DNA from: Desulfobulbaceae bacterium
Lineage (GTDB): Bacteria > Desulfobacterota > Desulfobulbia > Desulfobulbales > Desulfobulbaceae
Direction: 5' to 3'
DNA: 6,537 bases
Assembly (NCBI GenBank): GCA_027011235.1
Contig: JALVAI010000382.1
Location: 1-6,537 of the forward strand
Below, one piece after another: positions 1-5,423 of the stretch. The translations under genes were made by a program, and so were the position numbers. A model generated the notes under the pieces. It was not told the origin of the DNA. It did no database searches and saw nothing but the letters and a program-made list of their open reading frames with translations. Numbering within the stretch: the stretch's first letter is position 1; each line of letters starts with the position of its first letter.

Positions 1-375
1 ATTTTTCTCGATACGGGCATAATGACCGGTGGCCGCCTTGTCCATCCCATGCTCCAGCATACAGGTTAACAGGGCTCCAAATTTAATGGCGGCGTTGCAG
101 ACAACACAGGGGTTGGGGGTATCTCCATGGGTGTATGCGGCCACAAAACTGTTGATGATGGACTCGGAAAACCGCCGGCGCATATCCACAATCTCAAGCG
201 GGATCGCAAGGCGGTCTGCCGTTGTCCGGACCCGTTCTACCTGGCGCTCACGGTCTGGCAAAGGAAGTTCCATGAAGAAACCATGCACCTCGTACCCCTG
301 TTCCTGCAGGAGGGTGGCGGCAACCGTGGAATCCACACCACCACTCATGGCAATGCCTACTCTGTCACCGTTCAT
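1..375 (-). CDS. mnmA: tRNA-specific 2-thiouridylase MnmA, N-terminal part (cut by window edge)
   Basis: MnmA (TrmU) makes the 2-thio group of s2U34 in the wobble position of tRNA Lys, Glu and Gln, using ATP to adenylate U34 and sulfur delivered as a persulfide. The visible 125 residues hold the PP-loop ATP motif SGGVDS (residues 11-16), the conserved TPNPCVVCN segment (86-94) whose second cysteine (C93) is the expected catalytic nucleophile, the following IKFG, and the ATGHYARI motif (115-122). Family members are about 350-370 residues, so roughly the last two thirds lie beyond position 1. The start is the ATG at 375-373: an in-frame TGA lies a short way upstream and no other start codon lies between. 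There is no clear Shine-Dalgarno sequence in front of it. It is co-directional with the HTH gene at 606-989 but 230 bp away, so probably separately transcribed. Identification is firm from the motifs; partial only because of the window edge. Confidence 0.95.
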   Translation of the reverse strand, partial: MNGDRVGIAMSGGVDSTVAATLLQEQGYEVHGFFMELPLPDRERQVERVRTTADRLAIPLEIVDMRRRFSESIINSFVAAYTHGDTPNPCVVCNAAIKFGALLTCMLEHGMDKAATGHYARIEKN

Positions 376-605
376 GTTGATTACAGGGAAAAGTTTGAAG
401 ATAGATGCTCAGTCAAAGTGCAATCCAGGTGCCTGTGACAATGATATATACCCTTTTTGCAGGCAGACCGCATCGGGAAAGGAGGGGTAGGCAGGAGCCT
501 CACAGCATGTGCCGTATCGGTGGTACGGTCCGGGTGATAAGATAAGGGGTGATTGAGGGCTATACTCTTGATAAATTCCGGACAGGCACCCCATGTTCTA
601 TTGTT
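376..605. other. Intergenic region between mnmA and the HTH gene
   Basis: This 230-bp stretch holds no convincing gene. A small hairpin is visible at 512-528 (CCGTA, 7-nt loop, TACGG) without a following T-run, so it is not a clear terminator. An AT-rich TATATA at 445-450 could be part of a minus-strand -10 element for mnmA, but no matching -35 is evident. Confidence 0.5.
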
Positions 606-989
606 CTATATAAGCGAGGAGAGGATATTGCATTTTCGGCAGATTTTCATTTTCTCTTTCCAGTTCTCCCTGCCGACAGTGCATTCACACTGGGTGCCAC
701 TGATAAACCAGCAGAGATGTCCGGCCTGAAATTCCCATGCCGGGCATGTTTTTTTCAGGTGGCATTTTTTTTCCTTCCAGCAGTTTTTCCGCTTTTTTTT
801 ATTTGCTCCCCTCCGATTGGCCAGGAGAAAGTAGAGTTGACGTTCCACATGCAGGGGAACAGCTCTCCATCCCTGCTCGTAGCTCTGCACAGCCTTCAGG
901 GAAACGCCAAGCAGTATTGCCAGTTCTTTTTGTGTCCGTTCGAGCTTTGCCCGGGCCTTTGCAAAGGTTTCCCTGTCCATTTTTTTCAA
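606..989 (-). CDS. XRE-like HTH protein with cysteine-rich 'two-CW' C-terminal domain
   Basis: Probable DNA-binding regulator of 124-127 residues. Residues 5-58 look like a Cro/C1-type helix-turn-helix: TQKELAILLGVSLKAVQSYE with the recognition helix around 30-40, followed by GWRAVP. A lysine-rich linker (62-69) leads to a domain with eight cysteines (C70, C76, C82, C93, C101, C103, C117, C120), two of them in Cys-Trp pairs (70-71 and 93-94). This resembles the 'two-CW' family that I recall from Desulfobacterota genomes; metal or Fe-S binding by the cysteines is an inference. Start choice is uncertain: TTG at 989-987 or ATG at 980-978 (giving 124 residues); neither has a good ribosome-binding site. 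A 14-bp perfect palindrome covers the TTG, compatible with autoregulation. The gene is divergent from dgkA; its targets cannot be told from the sequence. Confidence 0.8.
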   Translation of the reverse strand: MKKMDRETFAKARAKLERTQKELAILLGVSLKAVQSYEQGWRAVPLHVERQLYFLLANRRGANKKKRKNCWKEKKCHLKKTCPAWEFQAGHLCWFISGTQCECTVGRENWKEKMKICRKCNILSSLI

Positions 990-998
990 CCGGTTGAA
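985..998. promoter_or_regulatory. 14-bp perfect palindrome at the start of the HTH gene (candidate operator)
   Basis: TTCAACCGGTTGAA is a perfect 14-bp palindrome lying across the upstream start codon of the HTH gene. HTH proteins of this type commonly bind such dyads as dimers and repress their own gene. The palindrome is seen directly; the operator role is inferred. Confidence 0.4.
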
Positions 999-1009
999 TT
1001 CGTTGTGTA

Positions 1010-1019
1010 TATGCGCATA
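1010..1019. promoter_or_regulatory. 10-bp palindrome upstream of the HTH gene
   Basis: TATGCGCATA is a perfect 10-bp palindrome 11 bp to the right of the 14-bp one, in the divergent region between the HTH gene and dgkA. The two dyads have different sequences, so they are not copies of one site. A role in transcription control is possible but unproven. Confidence 0.25.
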
Positions 1020-1194
1020 ACTACCACATGGTGTTGGAGTTTACCATTGGTGGAGCGGAGAGTTCAACAAAAAAAGAAAACCTTACTGATAATTTGTTTA
1101 TTCCGGCGGCTAAATCCGCTACCTATACATCACTACCGGCAGTAAAATCACGGGAAAAATTATCCACGAAAATCGAAACAGGGGAAAATCATAT

Positions 1195-1566
1195 ATGAAT
1201 AGCCAGGTAAAACCCAACGGCTCCGGCGTGACCCGACTGCGCAATGCCGCTGCCTGTTCCTGTAACGGATTGATCTATATCTGGAGAAATGAAGCGGCCT
1301 TCCGGCAGGAGGTTATGCTCTGCCTGCTCTCTATTCCGGTGGCGCTTTTTTTGGGCGGCAGTGGATGTGAACGGGCAGTACTGATCGGTTCGCTCTGCAT
1401 GGTTCTTGTGGTGGAGATATTGAATACGGCCATCGAGTGCGCCATTGACCGAATAGGATCTGAACACCATGAACTGTCCGGCGCTGCCAAGGATCTCGGC
1501 TCAACGGCCGTGGCCCTTACCCTCTGCGGTGCGGGTATTGTCTGGCTGCTGGTGCTCCTGCATTGA
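1195..1566 (+). CDS. dgkA: Diacylglycerol kinase DgkA
   Basis: Small integral membrane kinase that phosphorylates diacylglycerol to phosphatidic acid with ATP, recycling the diacylglycerol released when phospholipid head groups are used in envelope synthesis. The 123 residues match the usual family length of about 120. The N-terminal NEAAFRQE (32-39) and the highly conserved EILNTAIECAIDRIGSE (74-90) followed by HHELSGAAKDLGSTAV (91-106) are diagnostic. E74 corresponds to the catalytic glutamate of the E. coli enzyme (E69 there), with E33 and E81 at the other metal and active-site positions. Three membrane helices are expected, about residues 40-55, 60-82 and 103-122. The ATG at 1195 is supported by AGGGG at 1180-1184 with a 10-nt spacer. 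Its last 66 bp overlap nikO on the other strand. No strong promoter was recognised in the 205 bp upstream. Confidence 0.96.
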   Translation: MNSQVKPNGSGVTRLRNAAACSCNGLIYIWRNEAAFRQEVMLCLLSIPVALFLGGSGCERAVLIGSLCMVLVVEILNTAIECAIDRIGSEHHELSGAAKDLGSTAVALTLCGAGIVWLLVLLH

Positions 1567-2301
1567 GTGGTGATGGCCCTGTTCTCCCAGGGGATGGGCA
1601 TGACAGTGCTGGTGGACCTTGATGGTTTCACTTTTGTGGAGATGACCATGCTCAAGGCTGTAAAAGTTGGTACACAGGCGGGCGAGAAAGTCCCAGTCGT
1701 GCGAGATCAGGACAAAGGGCATGTCCAGTCCGGACAGAACATCAAGCAGGCGTGATCTGGCGTCCTGATCGAGATCATTGGTCGGCTCATCCATGAGAAG
1801 GGCCGATGGCTGCATGGCCAGGACCGTTGCCAGGGCGACCAGACGTTTTTCACCGCCGGAAAGCTGATGGGTGATCCGGTCTTCATATCCGCCAAGGCCA
1901 ATGGAGTTAAGGGTCTCCAGGCTGATGGCCCGGGCCTCTTCCCGTGAGCGGCCAAGGTTTAAGGGGCCAAATGCCACGTCTTCCAGTACAGTGGGGCAGA
2001 ATAACTGGTCATCGGCGTGTTGGAACAGCATGCCGATTTTGCGGCGCAGGGGAAAAAAATCTTTTTCCGTTTGCATGGGCTGTCCCTGGAAATACACCTT
2101 CCCCTGTGTTGGTTTCAACAGACCGACCATGATCTGGAGCAGGGTCGTCTTGCCGGAGCCGTTGTCCCCGAGCAGCGCTGTTTTTTCCCTGTGCAAGCGG
2201 AAATCAAGGTTGGTGAAAACGGGTTGTTCTCTGCCTGGATAGGTAAAACCGATTCCGCGTAATTCAAGCAAAGGCTGGGTATTGTCTTCCATGGGTGTCA
2301 T
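1501..2301 (-). CDS. nikO: Nickel ECF transporter ATPase NikO (CbiO-type) with His-rich tail
   Basis: ATP-binding subunit that drives the NikM/NikQ membrane core of a group I energy-coupling-factor nickel transporter. All ABC motifs are present: Walker A GDNGSGKTT (45-53), Q-loop Q94 in the CbiO-like FQHADDQLF, signature LSGGE (147-151), Walker B ALLMDEP (167-173), D-loop NDLD (175-178) and H-loop H201. After residue 217 comes a tail with eleven histidines and one cysteine in about 33 residues (EHGHLH, HQHCHAH, HHH and a final EH), likely a metal-binding extension beyond the ATPase core. The chosen ATG (2301-2299) forms an ATGA overlap with the nikQ stop, pointing to translational coupling; an internal ATG at 2292 is the alternative. 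No good Shine-Dalgarno is visible. The gene is last in the operon and its 3' end overlaps dgkA convergently. Family assignment is certain; nickel rather than cobalt follows from the operon and its NikR site. Confidence 0.93.
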   Translation of the reverse strand: MTPMEDNTQPLLELRGIGFTYPGREQPVFTNLDFRLHREKTALLGDNGSGKTTLLQIMVGLLKPTQGKVYFQGQPMQTEKDFFPLRRKIGMLFQHADDQLFCPTVLEDVAFGPLNLGRSREEARAISLETLNSIGLGGYEDRITHQLSGGEKRLVALATVLAMQPSALLMDEPTNDLDQDARSRLLDVLSGLDMPFVLISHDWDFLARLCTNFYSLEHGHLHKSETIKVHQHCHAHPLGEQGHHHSMQEHQQPDNTRTAEGKGHGR

Positions 2302-3053
2302 TGATTAGCAAGTGTCCAAAGGGAAAAAAGGATGGCAGTACATACGCACAATGCCATAAACAGGAGGTCCCTTTTTTTGGTGCGCTGCCGGATCAAGAGG
2401 GGAAAGGTGCCTTTGAAACCGCGCATGATCATGGCCTGGTGGATGCGCCGGGAACGCTCATAACTGCGGATCAGGGTCATGCCGATCAGGTAGCCGTAGG
2501 TGCGGTAGCTGTGCAGGTTGGTTGTTCCGTGAAAACAGCGCAGAACGGCCGCGCGGCGCAACCGTTTGTATTCCAGTTCAATCCTGCCGAGATAGCGGTA
2601 GGTGGTCAGCAGGAGGATGGTCAGCTTGTTGGGCAGGCGCAGCCGCTTGAGGGCGTGGCCGATGGCGGCGATGGTGGAGGTCGCAAGCAGACCGGTCAGC
2701 AGCAGATAGACAGCATTGGCCTTCAGGGTAATCAGTCCGGCCAAGGCAATTCCCTTAACGCTTAACGGCAGAGAACCGAGCCGGACCATCTGCTCTCCGC
2801 CCCCGGTCAGGGGCAGGGTGATCCAGAGCAGCAGAGTGAATATATTGACGGCTGCAAGCCGCCGTGTAAGAGGGGCCACGGGTAATTCGGCCGCAAGGCA
2901 GCAGCAGGCGGCAACAAGCAACCCGGCCCCGGCAACCTGGAAAGAGGAACTGGTGGCAATACTGAGGGCGAGCACCATGGCGCTGATTATCTTGACGGCC
3001 GGATCTGTCCGGTGCAGCAGGGAATCGCCTACGGCAAAGGGTTCCGAGATCAT
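2298..3053 (-). CDS. nikQ: ECF transporter transmembrane coupling subunit NikQ (CbiQ-type)
   Basis: The T-component that links the ATPase NikO to the substrate-binding protein NikM. The protein has 251 residues, typical for CbiQ/NikQ. Hydrophobic segments lie at about 20-57, 67-82, 98-125, 143-153 and 229-247. The family-specific cytoplasmic part is clear: HALKRLRLPNKLTILLLTTY (133-152), then R-rich helices with the second coupling motif AMIMRGFKG (207-215) after RSYERSRRIHQ. The first coupling motif, usually Ala-Arg-Gly-like, appears as RRAAVLRCF (166-174) with cysteine in the glycine position. The ATG at 3053-3051 overlaps the nikK stop as ATGA, and the stop overlaps the nikO start in the same way, so the three genes are probably translationally coupled. 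Confidence 0.93.
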   Translation of the reverse strand: MISEPFAVGDSLLHRTDPAVKIISAMVLALSIATSSSFQVAGAGLLVAACCCLAAELPVAPLTRRLAAVNIFTLLLWITLPLTGGGEQMVRLGSLPLSVKGIALAGLITLKANAVYLLLTGLLATSTIAAIGHALKRLRLPNKLTILLLTTYRYLGRIELEYKRLRRAAVLRCFHGTTNLHSYRTYGYLIGMTLIRSYERSRRIHQAMIMRGFKGTFPLLIRQRTKKRDLLFMALCVCTAILFSLWTLANQ

Positions 3054-3829
3054 GGGACGCTCTGCCAGGGATCCAGGTACAGCCAGAGTACGGCCCCCAG
3101 TTCAACGGTTTTGGCTGCACCGTCGGGACCGGGAAGAGTAAAATCCGCATCATGCAGGGCCGCAAAGCCCCACCATCCCGGTTGGGGACAGGTAAAGATG
3201 AAGATGCCCCGCTTATCGGTACGGATGACCTGGCTTTCATGGGCAGCGGTCGGGGCGGCAAAACGGCCCTGGTTGTACAGTTCCACTTCTACTTCGCTAT
3301 CAATCGCCGGTTTCCCGTCCAACAGGACCTGACCAACCATGGTCGTACCGCTGTAATTACCATAGGGCCGCAGCAGGGGAACAATTTCCGTTTTCAGGCC
3401 AAGGGGTCGGCCCCAGCCGTGATCGGCGCCAAAGGCGGAAACAATGGTTTTGGTATAATGTTTGATGTATATATCTTCGGCCGGCTCCCAGTAGGGTTTG
3501 GGCTCAACGGCAAAAATATAGACACCGGGTCTGCTGAAATGGAAATCCGTTTGCCATCCCCGGTGCTTCATCACCTGGACGGGATGGAGATCGTCCGTGA
3601 GATCAGTTTGTCTGCCGTTCAGATCAACAAAAAAACGGGTCGGCTTTTCCATGTTCAGGCCGATGCCGGAAAAGGGATGAGCAAAGCAAAGGGTTATTTT
3701 TTCCGTTCGCTGGTGTTGGTCAATGATGTTTTTTTCGGGAATCAACATGCCGAAATGGGCCAGGGCGTTTGATCCCGGGATCATCGCCAGGATCAATCCC
3801 AACAGCAGTGTGGACAATGATTTTTTCAT
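3050..3829 (-). CDS. nikK: Periplasmic nickel-transport accessory protein NikK (DUF4198 family)
   Basis: Exported accessory protein of nickel ECF systems that lack NikN. The 259-residue product starts with a clear Sec signal (KK at 2-3, hydrophobic core 7-17, cleavage after NALA at residue 24), so the mature protein would begin HFGMLIPEKN. The mature part is rich in Trp, Tyr and His and resembles DUF4198 domains in predicted metal-transport loci; no membrane anchor follows the signal, so it is probably soluble in the periplasm. The start at 3829-3827 is preferred over an in-frame codon at 3886 because it gives the signal peptide and has AGGA (3841-3838) 8 nt upstream. That Shine-Dalgarno overlaps the TAG stop of nikL, and the 10-nt gap is the only non-overlapping junction in the operon. 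The exact mechanism of NikK is not established to my knowledge. Confidence 0.85.
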   Translation of the reverse strand: MKKSLSTLLLGLILAMIPGSNALAHFGMLIPEKNIIDQHQRTEKITLCFAHPFSGIGLNMEKPTRFFVDLNGRQTDLTDDLHPVQVMKHRGWQTDFHFSRPGVYIFAVEPKPYWEPAEDIYIKHYTKTIVSAFGADHGWGRPLGLKTEIVPLLRPYGNYSGTTMVGQVLLDGKPAIDSEVEVELYNQGRFAAPTAAHESQVIRTDKRGIFIFTCPQPGWWGFAALHDADFTLPGPDGAAKTVELGAVLWLYLDPWQSVP

Positions 3830-3842
3830 AACTCGGTTCCTA
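3830..3842 (-). promoter_or_regulatory. Ribosome-binding site of nikK
   Basis: AGGA at 3841-3838 shares its first two bases with the TAG stop codon of nikL (3842-3840) and lies 8 nt before the nikK ATG. It fixes the nikK start and gives this gene its own initiation signal, unlike the ATGA-coupled neighbours. Confidence 0.7.
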
Positions 3843-4460
3843 TCTTTGTTTTTTCCGCGATGCCCAGGCGGCAGCCAGGCCGCCAAGGCCGACCAGCCAG
3901 CCGATGCCGCCGATGATGTTTTGCAGGGACGGGCCGGATTCCATCTGCCGGGCCATCATGGCCTTGAGCGGTTCAATTTCCCGGGCCACGGCTTCCGAGA
4001 TCAGCCGGGAAAGATATTTCTGCTCCTCTTCTGAAAGTGCTGGTGACGAATGACTTGCCGGTTGGATGGCGCTTTTGCGCTCTGCCGGAGCTTCTGTTTC
4101 GGCCATGCCATTGCCCAGATCAGCCGGGGTCATGGTCCAGCTTCCCTGATGACCGGGGCCGCCGCTGACCGTGATTTTCACTGTCCCGTTTTTTGGCAGT
4201 TGCGGCCTGGGAAAACGAAGCATGCCCCGGCCATCGGTCTTTCCCTGAAAGAGGAGTTTCCCCGCACCGGTTTTCACGCTCACCTCACCGCCCTTGACCG
4301 GTCGATTATGACCAAAAGAGGCCTGTACCACAATATCCCCGCCGCTGACATAGGCAAAAACGGACAGGTGATGGGCCAGGGCCGGTGCGGAAGTGATCAA
4401 TATCCACAGGATAAGGAGAAAAAAAAGTTTGCTTGACAGGAGAAAGGGGCAGCTGTTCAT
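3840..4460 (-). CDS. nikL: Membrane-anchored nickel-transport accessory protein NikL
   Basis: Accessory subunit typical of nickel ECF operons where NikN is replaced by NikK plus NikL. The 206 residues comprise a signal peptide (1-29, hydrophobic 11-23, ending APALA), a beta-rich extracytoplasmic domain beginning HHLSVFAYVSGGDIVVQASF (30-49) and continuing through GHNRPVKGGEV and a Gly-rich strand region to about 106, a Pro/Ala/Ser-rich linker (110-140), an acidic helical stretch LSEEEQKYLSRLISEAVARE (142-161), and a C-terminal membrane helix (about 179-200) with a positive RKKQR tail, giving an outside domain tethered by its C-terminus. The ATG at 4460-4458 overlaps the nikM stop as ATGA. The name rests on domain layout, the H-L-x-V-F-A-x-V start and gene position; the molecular role (helping NikM capture Ni2+) is inferred. 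Confidence 0.8.
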   Translation of the reverse strand: MNSCPFLLSSKLFFLLILWILITSAPALAHHLSVFAYVSGGDIVVQASFGHNRPVKGGEVSVKTGAGKLLFQGKTDGRGMLRFPRPQLPKNGTVKITVSGGPGHQGSWTMTPADLGNGMAETEAPAERKSAIQPASHSSPALSEEEQKYLSRLISEAVAREIEPLKAMMARQMESGPSLQNIIGGIGWLVGLGGLAAAWASRKKQR

Positions 4461-5071
4461 GGATGTACCCGGTCGGCAAAGTTGAGGAGTTCCGGCTGCA
4501 CCCTGGCAAGAAAGGAGACCACAAACATTGTGACCACCCCTTCCAGCAGCATAAGAGGAATTTGGGCGCCAAGAAGCAGCCTGGCGGTATCAAGAAATGA
4601 TCTGTCCGTTGCCACCAGGGCCAGGGCCAGCAGACAGGTGGACAGCAGGATGGCGACCATACCGGCGCAAAAGGCGCCGAGTACCCTGCTCCTGCCCCCT
4701 TTCCTGATCATTGGTCCGAAGAGATAATAGACCGCCACGGCGGGACCGGCCATGATAACGGTGTTTACGCCAAGGACGGTCAGGCCGCCGAAGCCGAACA
4801 GCAGCGCCTGCAGAAACAGGGCGATTGCTATTGCCGGCACGCTTGCCCAGCCCAGAATGATGCCGACCAGTCCGTTCAGGACCAGGTGTACCGATCCCGG
4901 TCCCACGGGAATATGGGCTAGGGAGGCGACAAAAAAAGCCGAAGACAGCAGGGAGGTTTCAATAATATGGTCCGTATCGATGTGTTTCAAACCAATGGCG
5001 GTGCCAATAATCGCAAGGACGCCGCCTTCGGCGAGAATGGGCAGAGTGAGAATCCCTTCGGAAATATGCAT
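4457..5071 (-). CDS. nikM: Nickel ECF transporter substrate-binding membrane protein NikM (CbiM-type)
   Basis: S-component that binds and translocates Ni2+. The 204-residue protein begins MHISEGIL, the hallmark of the CbiM/NikM family, in which the free N-terminus and His2 bind the metal and a further conserved histidine completes the site; HIPVGPGSVHLVLNGLVG (53-70) supplies H53 and H62. LLFGFGGLTVLGVNT (90-104) is the second conserved block. About six to seven hydrophobic helices span the protein. There is no fused NikN domain. The start at 5071-5069 is fixed by the need for Met-His at the N-terminus, although the region in front lacks a good Shine-Dalgarno. It is the first gene of the operon, 12 bp from a perfect NikR operator. 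Nickel specificity is inferred from that operator and from nikL/nikK; sequence alone cannot exclude cobalt. Confidence 0.93.
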   Translation of the reverse strand: MHISEGILTLPILAEGGVLAIIGTAIGLKHIDTDHIIETSLLSSAFFVASLAHIPVGPGSVHLVLNGLVGIILGWASVPAIAIALFLQALLFGFGGLTVLGVNTVIMAGPAVAVYYLFGPMIRKGGRSRVLGAFCAGMVAILLSTCLLALALVATDRSFLDTARLLLGAQIPLMLLEGVVTMFVVSFLARVQPELLNFADRVHP

Positions 5072-5083
5072 GGATATGTTCTG

Positions 5084-5110
5084 GTGTTACGATTTATATT
5101 TTTGTAACAC
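5084..5110. promoter_or_regulatory. NikR operator upstream of nikM
   Basis: GTGTTAC (5084-5090) and GTAACAC (5104-5110) form a perfect 7-bp inverted repeat with a 13-bp AT-rich spacer. This matches the GTGTTAC-N13/14-GTAACAC type of site reported by comparative genomics for NikR, the nickel-responsive ribbon-helix-helix repressor, in Deltaproteobacteria. It begins 12 bp before the nikM ATG and touches the candidate -10, so bound Ni-NikR would block transcription. nikR itself is not in the window. Confidence 0.88.
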
Positions 5111-5137
5111 TGTAGCCGCTGCATCTGCAGGGGTCAA
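5109..5137 (-). promoter_or_regulatory. Candidate sigma70 promoter of the nik operon
   Basis: On the minus strand TTGACC (5137-5132) and TACAGT (5114-5109) are separated by 17 bp. The -35 matches consensus at 5 of 6 and the -10 at 4 of 6. The -10 overlaps the distal half of the NikR operator by two bases, and the predicted transcription start falls inside the operator, as expected for a repressed promoter. Predicted by eye only. Confidence 0.5.
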
Positions 5138-5323
5138 GGTTTTTCCGTTGTTGTCTCTGGCGTATTTTTTTCTTATCCCCTGCATGGAGGTGGGGCGTCA
5201 TCATGGCATCAATAGCGGTTATGGGGAGGGGGACGCCGGCGAAGCGGCGACCGCCCGGATTGAATATACAAAGATATGGGCCCGGAAAACGGGGAAAACC
5301 AATATTCATAAAAAATAATATAT
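5138..5323. other. Central part of the divergent nikM / 5424 intergenic region
   Basis: The full nikM-to-5424 gap is 352 bp. Its ends carry the nikM control region and the promoter of the right-hand gene; this middle part contains a GC-rich stretch (5227-5262) and AT-rich tracts but no gene I can support. Short open frames here lack a suitable start signal or a recognisable product. No cobalamin riboswitch, terminator or tRNA was recognised. Confidence 0.45.
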
Positions 5324-5353
5324 TTGACAACGGGATTGCCCTGCCGGTAGAGT
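5324..5353 (+). promoter_or_regulatory. Candidate sigma70 promoter for the gene at 5424
   Basis: TTGACA (5324-5329, perfect -35) and TAGAGT (5348-5353, 4 of 6 to the -10 consensus) are separated by 18 bp, preceded by an AT-rich stretch (about 5308-5323). A start near 5360 would give a leader of about 64 nt. Predicted by eye. Confidence 0.5.
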
Positions 5354-5423
5354 CAATCCCTGATTGTCAAGATGCTTATCGCTGTTATAAATAACCACCC
5401 TTTAGGAGTATCCTGTCTGTTCG

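Noticed and set aside
409..594. 61-codon minus-strand frame between the HTH gene and mnmA
   Set aside because: No start signal and a composition (Pro, Tyr, Ser, Cys) unlike a folded protein; probably chance.
1160..1168. TTATCCACG, 8 of 9 match to a DnaA box upstream of dgkA
   Set aside because: A single near-match without neighbouring boxes or an AT-rich unwinding region; expected by chance and no sign of an origin.
2295..3141. Long plus-strand frames opposite nikQ
   Set aside because: These are shadows of the coding frame on the other strand; the minus-strand product carries clear family motifs.
3830..3886. Upstream in-frame start for NikK adding 19 residues
   Set aside because: The added MAAWLPPGHRG... 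stretch overlaps nikL, would precede and spoil the signal peptide, and lacks the ribosome-binding site that ATG 3829 has.
5094..5330. 78-codon minus-strand frame overlapping the NikR site and nik promoter
   Set aside because: No ribosome-binding site and no domain; it would cover the operator and promoter, which are better explanations of this sequence.
5203..5394. 63-codon plus-strand frame starting MASIAVMGRG in the nikM upstream region
   Set aside because: Its GGAGG is too far from the ATG, the product is basic and Pro/Arg-rich without a recognisable fold, and it runs through the likely promoter of the gene at 5424.
5072..5423. Cobalamin or nickel/cobalt riboswitch before nikM
   Set aside because: No B12-box or conserved riboswitch core was seen, and the NikR dyad already explains metal control.
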